Positions 32,316-39,842 of a stretch of DNA of 39,842 nt are shown here, piece by piece (position 1 is the first letter of the stretch; each line of letters starts with the position of its first letter). The position numbers were made by a program, and so were the translations under genes. The DNA comes from Chitinophagales bacterium (GTDB taxonomy: Bacteria > Bacteroidota > Bacteroidia > Chitinophagales > Chitinophagaceae). The notes beneath the pieces were generated by a model that was given only the letters and a program-made list of their open reading frames with translations, was not told where the DNA came from and did no database searches. Location: NCBI GenBank assembly GCA_017303855.1, contig JAFLBL010000025.1:1-39842 (forward strand), written 5' to 3'.

Positions 32316-33233
32316 ATGAATGAACTCCCTGTTGTACCTGCGGTGAATGAGCAAGAGGCTAGAATCCGTAAACCGGACTGGTTGCGGGTAAAACTGCCTA
32401 TCGGCGAAAGTTACAAACATGTCCGCGGCCTGGTGGACAATCACAAATTACACACCATCTGCGAAAGCGGAAATTGTCCCAATATGGGCGAATGCTGGGG
32501 TGCCGGTACCGCCACTTTTATGATCCTGGGAAATGTGTGCACCCGCAGCTGTGGTTTCTGCGCGGTGGCTACAGGCCGGCCGGAATCGGTAGACTGGGAC
32601 GAACCGCAACGGGTTGCCGAAGCTATACATCTGATGAAAGTGAAGCATGCGGTAATTACTTCAGTAGACCGGGACGAATTACCCGATGGTGGATCCACGA
32701 TCTGGTACAATACAATTAAAGCAGTTAAATCATTGAATCCTGATACCACACTGGAAACCCTGATCCCCGATTTTAAAGGCAATAAAGAGGATATTCAACG
32801 GGTGGCTGCTGCCGCCCCGGAAGTAGTAAGTCATAATATTGAAACGGTGGAACGCCTGACCCGCCAGGTTCGTATTCAGGCCAAATACTGGCGCAGCATG
32901 GAGGTTATTCGGACACTGAAAGAAAGCGGTATGCGGACCAAGAGTGGTATCATGCTCGGACTGGGTGAGACGAAGGAAGAAGTTATTCAAACGCTGAAAG
33001 ACCTGCAGGCTTTCGGTTGTGATGTGGTCACTATCGGACAGTATCTGCAGCCTACTAAAAAGCATTTACCGGTTCAGCGGTTTGTACATCCGGATGAGTT
33101 TGCCGAATACCGGGATGCCGGCTATCAGCTGGGGCTGGACTATGTGGAAAGCGGCCCCCTTGTACGTTCCTCCTATCATAGCGAAAAGCATGTGTTTGCA
33201 GGTATCGGAAGAAAAGAATGGAGTGCGGGGTGA
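32316..33233 (+). CDS. lipA: Lipoyl synthase
   Basis: A 305-residue radical SAM enzyme that inserts two sulfurs into octanoyl groups on E2 and GcvH proteins. The auxiliary cluster cysteines are Cys49, Cys54 and Cys60 (ICESGNCPNMGECW); the radical SAM cluster is Cys75/Cys79/Cys82 (CTRSCGFC). The C-terminal RSSYH motif supplies the serine that ligates the auxiliary cluster. It serves the pyruvate dehydrogenase complex, whose E1 beta gene is also here. The stop codon is the first triplet of a 7-nt array. No lipB is adjacent. Confidence 0.97.
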   Translation: MNELPVVPAVNEQEARIRKPDWLRVKLPIGESYKHVRGLVDNHKLHTICESGNCPNMGECWGAGTATFMILGNVCTRSCGFCAVATGRPESVDWDEPQRVAEAIHLMKVKHAVITSVDRDELPDGGSTIWYNTIKAVKSLNPDTTLETLIPDFKGNKEDIQRVAAAAPEVVSHNIETVERLTRQVRIQAKYWRSMEVIRTLKESGMRTKSGIMLGLGETKEEVIQTLKDLQAFGCDVVTIGQYLQPTKKHLPVQRFVHPDEFAEYRDAGYQLGLDYVESGPLVRSSYHSEKHVFAGIGRKEWSAG

Positions 33234-33265
33234 TAGTCTGTAGTCGTTAGTCATTTGTCGTTAGT
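33231..33265. repeat. 7-nt tandem array starting at the lipA stop
   Basis: TGATAGT, CTGTAGT, CGTTAGT, CATTTGT, CGTTAGT; the first three bases are the stop codon. Shortly after, AACATCTC occurs twice in tandem (33278-33293), an 8-nt pitch. Confidence 0.85.
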
Positions 33266-33297
33266 AAACGGCCTTTTAACATCTCAACATCTCTACA

Positions 33298-34281
33298 CTG
33301 CACTACTTCCTGACCATATTCCTTTTTTTCCTCACGCTTGCATCTTCGGCACAGACCCAATGGGAAAAGCTGGATTCGCTGTATGGTCCACTTCCTGCAT
33401 CAGTACATATATACCGCACAACTTCCCAGATCGATGGAAAACCCAATGTGGCCTATTACCTGGAAGCAGACCTGAAAGACAAGCGGCTTGATTTTACAGT
33501 GGATACCACATTTCAAAGAAGGCTCACCCCTGATAAATTTTATACCAAAAATGAGCTGCCCTTGCTGGTGGTTAATACTACGTTCTTTTCTTTTGCCAGT
33601 AACCAGAATCTGAACCTGGTTATAAAGGAGGGCCGGCTGGTCAGTTATAATGTGCATTCAGTAATGGGAAAAGGGAAGGACACCCTTACCTGGCGGCATA
33701 CACTGGGCAGTGCAATCGGTATTTCAAAGCGACGAGAAGCCGATGTGGCCTGGTTGTATACAGATTCTGCATTGAAATACCCTTATGTCCGTCAGGCACC
33801 ACTACGAGCGGTACATGATTCTGTAAATACGTTCACAAAGCCAAAGGCGGAACAAGCCATTGCACAATCTTTTGACAATTACATCAGGGCCAGGATTTCG
33901 TTTCCTGCCTGGAAAATGAGAACGGCTGTCGGCGGCGGACCAGTACTTTTACAAGACGGTAAAATCAGGATCACCAATAATGAAGAACTGAAATTTGCAG
34001 GTAAAGCCATTGAAGATAAACATCCCCGTACGGCGATGGGTTATACCACTGATAAGAAGCTGATCATCCTGGTCATTGAAGGCCGAAATGCGGGCATTGC
34101 TGAAGGGGCCACGCTGGAACAAACTGCACGACTTTTTGTGGAGCTTGGATGCGTGGAAGCGCTTAACCTGGATGGTGGTGGCAGCAGCTGCATGCTGGTC
34201 AATGGAAAAGAGACCATCCGGGTTTCTGATAAGGAAGGTCAACGTCCGGTCCCCGCCGTCTTTCTTATTAAAAAAAAATAA
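33298..34281 (+). CDS. Phosphodiester glycosidase family protein (NAGPA-like), non-standard start
   Basis: A protein of about 327 residues. The N-terminal frame reads HYFLTIFLFFLTLASSAQTQ, a clear signal peptide, yet no ATG, GTG or TTG precedes it after the in-frame stop at 33277-33279; the first usable codons are ATC (33289) or CTG (33298). I use CTG. A GTG at 33448 would discard the signal peptide. The mature domain matches the NAGPA/DUF2233 family: GGGPVLLQDGKI, RTAMGYTTDKKLIILVIEGR and the closing LNLDGGGSSCMLVNG. Family members cleave phosphodiester-linked sugars. An 8-nt repeat pair sits where the start codon would be expected, so it may have replaced it. Confidence 0.8.
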   Translation: MHYFLTIFLFFLTLASSAQTQWEKLDSLYGPLPASVHIYRTTSQIDGKPNVAYYLEADLKDKRLDFTVDTTFQRRLTPDKFYTKNELPLLVVNTTFFSFASNQNLNLVIKEGRLVSYNVHSVMGKGKDTLTWRHTLGSAIGISKRREADVAWLYTDSALKYPYVRQAPLRAVHDSVNTFTKPKAEQAIAQSFDNYIRARISFPAWKMRTAVGGGPVLLQDGKIRITNNEELKFAGKAIEDKHPRTAMGYTTDKKLIILVIEGRNAGIAEGATLEQTARLFVELGCVEALNLDGGGSSCMLVNGKETIRVSDKEGQRPVPAVFLIKKK

Positions 34282-34295
34282 CAACTGAATTTTTT

Positions 34296-34420
34296 GTGGA
34301 AAACTGTTTTTCCGCAAACGAGTCATGGCATGATTTTCCATTACTAGTAGCAAAACAACTAAGAAGCTACCTATGATAACATTAAGCCCCGCAGTGTACT
34401 ACTGCAGGGCTTATCTTTTA
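34296..34420 (+). terminator. Terminator region after the phosphodiester glycosidase gene
   Basis: A hairpin GTGGAAAA / TTTTCCGC (34296-34315) follows the stop codon closely. A stronger one, TAAGCCC-C-GCAG / CTGC-A-GGGCTTA (34383-34413), is followed by TCTTTTA. The second may serve both this gene and the convergent ROK kinase gene. Confidence 0.6.
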
Positions 34421-34437
34421 TCAGGGGAATGATCTGT

Positions 34438-35391
34438 CTATTCCCAAACGAGGGCGCTGGAACCGAGGATCGCCGCGTCGGCTTCCTTGAGTTCACTAAA
34501 CATCAGTTTCACTTTATTTTTAAAAATGGGCAGGAGATTTTCTTCCATGGCCTGCCGGGTCGGGTTCATAATCAGGTCACCAGCCTTGGTAAGACCGCCA
34601 AATAATACAATGGCTTCCGGGGAAGAGAACATCACAAAATTGGCCAGGGCCTCACCCAGTATTTGTCCGGTGAAATCAAAGATTTCATTCGCGATGGTAT
34701 CCCCTTTGATCGCACATTCAAATACGGACTGGCTGGTAAGGTCATTGATGGAATAATCCCGTAACAGGCTGGCGACATCCGGTTTTTCGGCCAGAAGTTC
34801 AAGCGCCGTTTCCCGTACACCCGTTGCGGAGGCGTAGGATTCAAGACTGCCCCGGAGGCCGGTGCCTTTGTGCAGGCGGCCTCCCGGCCGGATGATGGTA
34901 TGTCCCAGCTCGCCGGCAAACCCGTCATGACCCAGGAGAATTTTTCCATCAATAACGATTCCGCTGCCCACCCCGGTGCCCAGGGTTATGGTGATAAAAT
35001 GCCGGATACTTTTGGCGCAACCATACATCATTTCCCCAACGGCTGCCGCATTGGCATCATTGGTAAGTTTGACCCGCAGGTTGAACTTTTCCGAGATCAT
35101 TTTCGCCAACGGAATAATACCCCGCCATTTCAGGTTAGGGGCGTATTCGATATTGCCGGTATAAAAATTACCATTGGGAGCACCTACACCCACGCCGGTG
35201 AATTTTTCAGGGCCACCCACTTTATCAATCATGGGCTTCATTTTCGCATACAACACTTCTATAAATTCCTGTACGGTCTCATGCTCATTGGTGGATGTAC
35301 GGTCCTGGGCTACAATCTGCCCGTTACGGTCCACAATACCGAATTTGGTATTGGTGCCGCCTATATCAATTCCTATTGCATAATCTGACAT
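34438..35391 (-). CDS. ROK family glucokinase-like protein without the zinc cysteines
   Basis: A 317-residue sugar kinase. The ATP loop is IGIDIGGTNTKFGIVD (6-21), the substrate region TNDANAAAVGE has catalytic Asp112, and GELGH has His164. The ROK zinc motif C-x-C-G-x2-G-C-x-E is KGTGLRGSLE here: the three cysteines are Lys175, Thr177 and Ser182, while Gly residues and the Glu remain. It follows the sugar transporter by 24 bp on the same strand, so it most likely phosphorylates the imported hexose, giving glucose-6-phosphate for the glycogen genes beyond. Without a helix-turn-helix it is an enzyme rather than a repressor. Confidence 0.9.
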   Translation of the reverse strand: MSDYAIGIDIGGTNTKFGIVDRNGQIVAQDRTSTNEHETVQEFIEVLYAKMKPMIDKVGGPEKFTGVGVGAPNGNFYTGNIEYAPNLKWRGIIPLAKMISEKFNLRVKLTNDANAAAVGEMMYGCAKSIRHFITITLGTGVGSGIVIDGKILLGHDGFAGELGHTIIRPGGRLHKGTGLRGSLESYASATGVRETALELLAEKPDVASLLRDYSINDLTSQSVFECAIKGDTIANEIFDFTGQILGEALANFVMFSSPEAIVLFGGLTKAGDLIMNPTRQAMEENLLPIFKNKVKLMFSELKEADAAILGSSALVWE

Positions 35392-35415
35392 AACACTTCA
35401 TTTATAAATCAACAA

Positions 35416-37023
35416 TTAGTGACCACCTCCGATTTGCTCATCAAAGTCCAGGCCTTGCTTATGTAACACCTGCTTCATTTTCATAGCCAGGAATGCCAGG
35501 AAGAAGAAACAGATTGCAGCCACGATATACGAAGTATGTATGCCGACAGAAGCAATATCACCAACCGCACCCTGCATCGGGGGAATCAGGGCTCCGCCCA
35601 GGATCATCATAATCAGGAATGCAGATCCCTGTCCGGTATATTTGCCAAGACCACCGACGCCAAGAGCGAATATACAAGGCCACATGACTGAACAGAATAA
35701 ACCACCGGCCATTAATGCATATACAGAAACCAGTCCGCTGGTGAATGTACCAATCAGCATGGCAATGGCCGCGAGAATGGAAACAGTGGCCAGTGTTTTA
35801 ACCGGTTTCTCTTGTCCATAGAAGAAGGCAGCAATGGCGATAGCTACACAAACAGCATAACCAAACAGATCAGAAACATCACTGCCATTCAGGTGATTTA
35901 CATATAATACAACTCCGAAAGCGACAAAGGGGATAATGATACGGGCAATTATTTTCGCCATTCCTTTCAGGTTAAAAACGCTGACGGCACCTGTCCAGCG
36001 GCCAATCATCAGGCTACCCCAGTACAGGGAGATATATTTTGAAATCTCACTCTCATTCATACCGGCATCCGTAAGATAACCGGGCGTTTTTAACAGGGCG
36101 CCAAAATTATTGTCAATGGTCACTTCCACGCCTACATAAACAAAGATGCCGATCATGCCATAGATCAGCTGCGGGTATTTCATGGCACCCCAGCCTTCGC
36201 CGTCTTTTTGTGCAGTGGCATTTGAGTAGAAGAGGATACCCATTACTGCAGCAATCGTAACAAGCAATAAAGGCAATTTCGGAATTTCCGCCAGTTGTGC
36301 GGCAACAATAACCGCAACAATAAAGCCGGTCATCATAATTAATGAACGGGCAGCTTTATTTCCTTTTTCAAACTTCTCATTGTTCTTGCCATCTGGTAGT
36401 TTGGAGAACATAAAAAATAGAGCGACAGCAAGAAATACGGAAGCCACAATCAGGTAAAGGGTGTTGATATTCGTAACGGTTACTTCCTTACCTGTTGATC
36501 CGACAGATCCAAAGAGGAAGAAACTCACAATAATCGGTCCCAGTGTTGTTCCCAGTGAGTTTACACCTCCACCCAGATTCAACCGGTGCGAACCTGTAGC
36601 CGGATCACCCAGAGAAATAGCAAAGGGCTGAGCGGCTGTTTGCTGAAGGGAAAACCCAAGTGCAATGATAAAGAGTGAACCGAGCAGAGCCGGATATGAG
36701 TTCGCATTGGCGGAAGGCAACATCAGCAAGGCCCCTGCAACGGAAATCAACAGACCATAAATAATACCTTTCTTGTAGCCGATCTTATTCAGAATGTCGT
36801 AGCCAAGTACATTGGATACGAGAAACAGAACCAGGGATCCCACAAAATAAGCGATGTAAAATGCTGAGCCGACCAGTTGTGATTCAAACTGGCTGAGGGC
36901 GAAATGTGATTTACAAAAGGGAATGAAAATACTGTTGGAGGCTGCAATAAAGCCCCAGAAAAAAAAGACGGTTACTAGTGTGCCTAATGCACCGTAGTTG
37001 GTGGACTGTTTTACCTGATTCAT
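35416..37023 (-). CDS. Sugar:H+ symporter, FucP/GluP-type MFS transporter
   Basis: A 535-residue major facilitator with twelve or more hydrophobic segments. The N-terminal VFFFWGFIAASNSIFIPF and the FALSQFESQLVGSAFYIAYF block are typical of the FucP/glucose-galactose family, as are the NLGGGVNSLGTTLGPI loop in the first half and AFLIMMILGGALIPPMQG in the second half. It is about 100 residues longer than E. coli FucP, mainly from a central cytoplasmic loop and additional helices (residues 180-290). I start at the ATG at 37023. With the ROK kinase downstream it forms a hexose uptake unit. Confidence 0.93.
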   Translation of the reverse strand: MNQVKQSTNYGALGTLVTVFFFWGFIAASNSIFIPFCKSHFALSQFESQLVGSAFYIAYFVGSLVLFLVSNVLGYDILNKIGYKKGIIYGLLISVAGALLMLPSANANSYPALLGSLFIIALGFSLQQTAAQPFAISLGDPATGSHRLNLGGGVNSLGTTLGPIIVSFFLFGSVGSTGKEVTVTNINTLYLIVASVFLAVALFFMFSKLPDGKNNEKFEKGNKAARSLIMMTGFIVAVIVAAQLAEIPKLPLLLVTIAAVMGILFYSNATAQKDGEGWGAMKYPQLIYGMIGIFVYVGVEVTIDNNFGALLKTPGYLTDAGMNESEISKYISLYWGSLMIGRWTGAVSVFNLKGMAKIIARIIIPFVAFGVVLYVNHLNGSDVSDLFGYAVCVAIAIAAFFYGQEKPVKTLATVSILAAIAMLIGTFTSGLVSVYALMAGGLFCSVMWPCIFALGVGGLGKYTGQGSAFLIMMILGGALIPPMQGAVGDIASVGIHTSYIVAAICFFFLAFLAMKMKQVLHKQGLDFDEQIGGGH

Positions 37024-37109
37024 AGCAATCAATTATTAGTTCAAAATAGAACTGAAAGTAGGACAATTTTCATTTAGAATAAAAAACAGGGAATATGATT
37101 GTTGACAGC

Positions 37110-37210
37110 TTGTCCAAAAAAAGGGACAACAGGCTTAGGGGTGTTTAACAAACCCGTTAATATCATATTCTTTTTTGTAAAAACTCACGCCGGGGATGAA
37201 AATAATCCCC
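37110..37210. promoter_or_regulatory. Divergent control region of the sugar-uptake and glycogen operons
   Basis: The 218-bp gap contains TTGTCC / GGACAA inverted arms (37110-37115 and 37124-37129); another GGACAA lies nearer the transporter gene (from 37062). A GGGGAT-N7-ATCCCC hairpin (37192-37210) sits 31 bp before glgA. These could be operators, but no recognised consensus applies. Confidence 0.3.
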
Positions 37211-37241
37211 TAAATTACCGGTCAAAATCGGTTACTGCAGT

Positions 37242-38663
37242 ATGGAAATAATACATGTAGCGGCGGAGTGTTACCCGGTTGCCAAAGCCGGCGGACTTGG
37301 CGACGTGGTGGGCGCACTGCCCAAATACCAGGCGGAACTGGGCCATGTGGCCAAAGTGGTGATGCCGATGTATCGCACCAGATTCCTGTATGCAAATGAT
37401 TGGGAACTGGTACATGAAGGCGATCAGCATATCGGACCTTACCAGTTTCACTATAGTGTGATCAGGGAAAAAACAAATAAGCTGGGCTTCGATCTGTACC
37501 TGGTCGATATTAATGGCCTGCTGGATCGTGAAAAAATCTATGGATACGAAGATGATGCGGACCGTTTCCTTGCTTTTCAGGTAGCTGTATGCGACTGGCT
37601 CAATAAATGGCAGCATGCCCCGGATGTGATCCACTGCCACGATCATCATACCGGTCTTATTCCCTTTATGGTAAAGTATGCTTTTGAATTCCGCCAGAAA
37701 CTGGCCGGTATTCCAACCGTTCTTACCGTGCACAATGCCCAATACCAGGGCTGGATGGGTTGGGATAAATATTACATGCTGCCTGCGTTTGATTCCTGGA
37801 AATGGGGTATGCTTGACTGGGCCAACTCCATCAACCCGCTGGCTTCGGCCGTTAAATGCGCGTGGAAAGTAACCACGGTAAGCCATAGTTACCTCGGTGA
37901 ATTACGCGAGGAAGCCAATGGCCTGCAGGATCTTTTCCAGTATGAAGTAGGCAAGAGTTCCGGTATCCTTAACGGTATTGATAACCAGGTATGGGATCCG
38001 GTTACCGACTCCATGATTGCGAAGAATTATGACAAGGAACTGGTGGCAAAAGGGAAAAAGAAAAACAAGAAAGAACTGGCCGGACAATTTGGTCTGGATC
38101 CCGATAAACCTTTAATCGCCTTTATCGGAAGATTAGTGGGCGAGAAAGCCGCCGATTTACTGCCTGAAGCCATAGCCCAGTCTATTTATCAGCATCATGG
38201 ACATGCCAACTTCCTGGTACTGGGCTCCGGTGACCCGGAACTGGAAGACCGGCTGGATCAGATGAAGCATCAGTTTGGCGGGTATTATAATTCGTATATT
38301 GGGTATAGTGAACCATTAAGTCACCTGATCTATGCCGGTTCTGATTTTCTGCTCATGCCCAGCCGGGTGGAGCCCTGCGGACTGAACCAGATGTACGCCC
38401 TGCGTTATGGTACAGTCCCGATGGTGCGGAACGTAGGCGGATTACGGGATACGGTGACCGATATGGGCGACTGGCAGGGTGTGGGTATCCGTTTTGACCA
38501 GGCATCGGTGAATGATATTACCTATTCTGTCGGAAGAGCTATCGATTTATATAATAATAAACAGGATCTTTATAACTGGATGCGCAGCCATATGATGACC
38601 ATCGACCATTCCTGGGATTCATCTGCACAACAGTATATCGACTTATACCAATCACTGAAATAA
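37242..38663 (+). CDS. glgA: Glycogen synthase (ADP-glucose type)
   Basis: A 473-residue GT5 retaining glucosyltransferase that extends alpha-1,4-glucan using ADP-glucose. The nucleotide-sugar loop is KAGGLGD (15-21) in the opening HVAAECYPVAKAGGLGD. The second Rossmann domain begins near 275 (PLIAFIGRLVGEKAADLL) and ends with MPSRVEPCGLNQMYALRYGT, which holds the catalytic Glu pair and the second substrate glycine region. Length agrees with bacterial GlgA. The glgC gene follows by 11 bp on the same strand, so both enzymes are produced together. Confidence 0.96.
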   Translation: MEIIHVAAECYPVAKAGGLGDVVGALPKYQAELGHVAKVVMPMYRTRFLYANDWELVHEGDQHIGPYQFHYSVIREKTNKLGFDLYLVDINGLLDREKIYGYEDDADRFLAFQVAVCDWLNKWQHAPDVIHCHDHHTGLIPFMVKYAFEFRQKLAGIPTVLTVHNAQYQGWMGWDKYYMLPAFDSWKWGMLDWANSINPLASAVKCAWKVTTVSHSYLGELREEANGLQDLFQYEVGKSSGILNGIDNQVWDPVTDSMIAKNYDKELVAKGKKKNKKELAGQFGLDPDKPLIAFIGRLVGEKAADLLPEAIAQSIYQHHGHANFLVLGSGDPELEDRLDQMKHQFGGYYNSYIGYSEPLSHLIYAGSDFLLMPSRVEPCGLNQMYALRYGTVPMVRNVGGLRDTVTDMGDWQGVGIRFDQASVNDITYSVGRAIDLYNNKQDLYNWMRSHMMTIDHSWDSSAQQYIDLYQSLK

Positions 38664-38674
38664 AAAGTACGGTT

Positions 38675-39842
38675 ATGGCAATCAGAACTATTACTCATTC
38701 AAGAGAGATTTTATCAGTTATTCTTGGTGGCGGGGCAGGTACCCGACTTTATCCATTAACAGCAAGTCGCTCCAAACCCGCGGTGCCCATTGCAGGTAAA
38801 TACCGCCTGGTGGATATTCCCATTTCAAACTGCCTGAATAACGGTATCGGCCGGATGTTTGTTTTGACCCAGTTCAACTCGGCTTCCCTTAACCGGCATA
38901 TCAAGAACACGTATCATTTCAGTGCTTTCAGCAAAGCTTTTGTGGATATTCTGGCTGCTGAACAAACCCCCGATAGTCCCGGTTGGTTTCAGGGCACGGC
39001 TGATGCAGTACGCCAGAGTCTTCGCCATATAGAATCATTCGAGAGCGATTATATCCTGATACTCTCCGGTGACCAGCTGTACCAGATGGATTTTGCGGAA
39101 ATGCTGGATAATCATAAAGCACTGGGAGCCGATATTTCCGTGGCTACCATTCCCGTGGCGCAACGCGATGCCCCGGAATTCGGCATTCTGAAAAGTGATG
39201 AAGGCCTGATCACTTCCTTTATTGAAAAACCCAAAAAGGAAGTACTGGAAGACTGGGTCAGCGATACAGGTGACGCCATGCGCAATGATGGCCGGATTTA
39301 CCTGGCATCAATGGGTATTTATATATTCAACCGGAACCTGTTATTCGAGATGCTTCGTTCCGAATTTAAAGAGGCCACTGATTTTGGAAAGGAAATAATT
39401 CCTCAGTCAATCAATAAATATAAAGTGGCCAGTTACCAGTATTCCGGATACTGGACGGATATCGGGAATATTTATTCCTTCTTCGAAGCGAACCTGGATC
39501 TGACCAAAGACATTCCTGATTTTGACATGTTCGACAGCAGCCGCACCATTTATACCCGCCCGCGTATGCTGCCTCCTGCAAAAATCAGCGGTACCACATT
39601 GGAAAAAACACTGATTGCCGAAGGCTCAATCATCAATGCTTCCAGAATTGAAAACTCCGTGGTGGGTATCCGGAGCAGGGTGGGACATGGTAGTACGATT
39701 GTCAGTACCTATATTATGGGTAGTGACTTTTATGAAACCCTCACAGACATTGCCTCCGATACGGAGAAGGGCGTACCCCTGCTGGGCGTAGGTGACCGTT
39801 GCTATATTAAAAATGCCATCCTGGATAAGAATGTCCGTATTG
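38675..39842 (+). CDS. glgC: Glucose-1-phosphate adenylyltransferase (partial, 3' end outside)
   Basis: The first 389 codons of ADP-glucose pyrophosphorylase, which makes the glycogen precursor from ATP and glucose-1-phosphate. The N-terminal SVILGGGAGTRLYPLTASRS holds the nucleotide loop and Arg, followed by KPAVPIAGKYRLVDIPISNC, the short WFQGTADAVRQ motif, SGDQLYQMDF with the catalytic Asp, FIEKPK with the glucose-1-phosphate Lys, and YWTDIGNI. The last part enters the left-handed beta-helix (SIINASRIENSVVGIRS). Only the last 30 to 40 residues are missing at the window edge. It is 11 bp after glgA. Confidence 0.96.
   Translation, partial: MAIRTITHSREILSVILGGGAGTRLYPLTASRSKPAVPIAGKYRLVDIPISNCLNNGIGRMFVLTQFNSASLNRHIKNTYHFSAFSKAFVDILAAEQTPDSPGWFQGTADAVRQSLRHIESFESDYILILSGDQLYQMDFAEMLDNHKALGADISVATIPVAQRDAPEFGILKSDEGLITSFIEKPKKEVLEDWVSDTGDAMRNDGRIYLASMGIYIFNRNLLFEMLRSEFKEATDFGKEIIPQSINKYKVASYQYSGYWTDIGNIYSFFEANLDLTKDIPDFDMFDSSRTIYTRPRMLPPAKISGTTLEKTLIAEGSIINASRIENSVVGIRSRVGHGSTIVSTYIMGSDFYETLTDIASDTEKGVPLLGVGDRCYIKNAILDKNVRI

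Noticed and set aside
34870..35388. 172-residue plus-strand frame opposite the ROK kinase
   Set aside because: Shadow of a strong coding gene in another frame.
37215..37886. 223-residue minus-strand frame opposite glgA
   Set aside because: It lies entirely within well-supported glgA coding sequence and shows no family features.
1..39842. tRNA, rRNA, insertion sequence or prophage
   Set aside because: No cloverleaf, rRNA-like stretch, transposase motif or attachment-site pair was seen; the tail-fibre-like protein at the left edge has no phage neighbours here.

Overview
The window looks like the chromosome of a Bacteroidota bacterium, most likely Chitinophagaceae. The support is family content (DUF2851, DUF1684, a DKNYY lipoprotein, a long signal peptidase I with an N-terminal membrane domain, FucP-type sugar:MFS transporter, topoisomerase I with a Lys/Ala tail), several promoter-like sites matching the Bacteroidota -33 TTTG / -7 TAnnTTTG pattern, and the absence of strong Shine-Dalgarno sequences. 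I see no rRNA, tRNA, insertion sequence, prophage or CRISPR array. Most genes are core metabolism or housekeeping.

Layout. 1-2268 (minus) is one unbroken reading frame that starts as 6-phosphofructokinase, switches in frame after about 142 residues to a long repeat-rich tail-fibre-like protein, and leaves the window at base 1; an assembly chimera is the simplest explanation. 2545-5595: secreted prolyl oligopeptidase and an RmlD-like SDR. 5613-8195 (minus): DUF1684 protein, arginase-type ureohydrolase, tandem UspA protein. 8373-10570: metallophosphoesterase and pyruvate dehydrogenase E1 beta. 10819-12863: a sigma-54-type response regulator with no DNA-binding domain, and a convergent CarH-like B12 photoreceptor repressor. 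12986-16633: signal peptidase I, cytidine deaminase, two small membrane-associated proteins, alkyl-DNA repair protein and CsaA. 16735-20093: Tat-exported Gfo/Idh/MocA oxidoreductase, transglutaminase-like protein, methyltransferase. 20339-24645 (minus): topoisomerase I, SGNH hydrolase, alpha/beta hydrolase. 24708-30718 (plus): DUF2520 protein, ferredoxin, IscX, KdsC, DKNYY lipoprotein, UbiA prenyltransferase, Maf, DUF2851. 30858-34281: OsmC, a secreted protein, lipoyl synthase and a phosphodiester glycosidase with no ordinary start codon. 34438-37023 (minus): sugar transporter plus ROK glucokinase. 37242-end: glycogen synthase and ADP-glucose pyrophosphorylase.

How genes work together. The sugar:H+ symporter and ROK kinase make a glucose uptake and phosphorylation unit that faces, divergently, a glycogen synthesis operon (glgA-glgC), so import and storage sit side by side. 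PdhB and lipoyl synthase both serve 2-oxoacid dehydrogenases. Ferredoxin and IscX are an Fe-S pair. KdsC serves the LPS core.

The most distinctive feature is a set of short tandem arrays with an exact 7- or 8-nt pitch in intergenic DNA between 18.1 and 33.3 kb. Five of them contain, or begin at, the stop codon of a gene. The best is 24 uninterrupted 8-nt units starting inside the last codons of maf. I recognise no described element that matches this, and it is my main candidate for something new.
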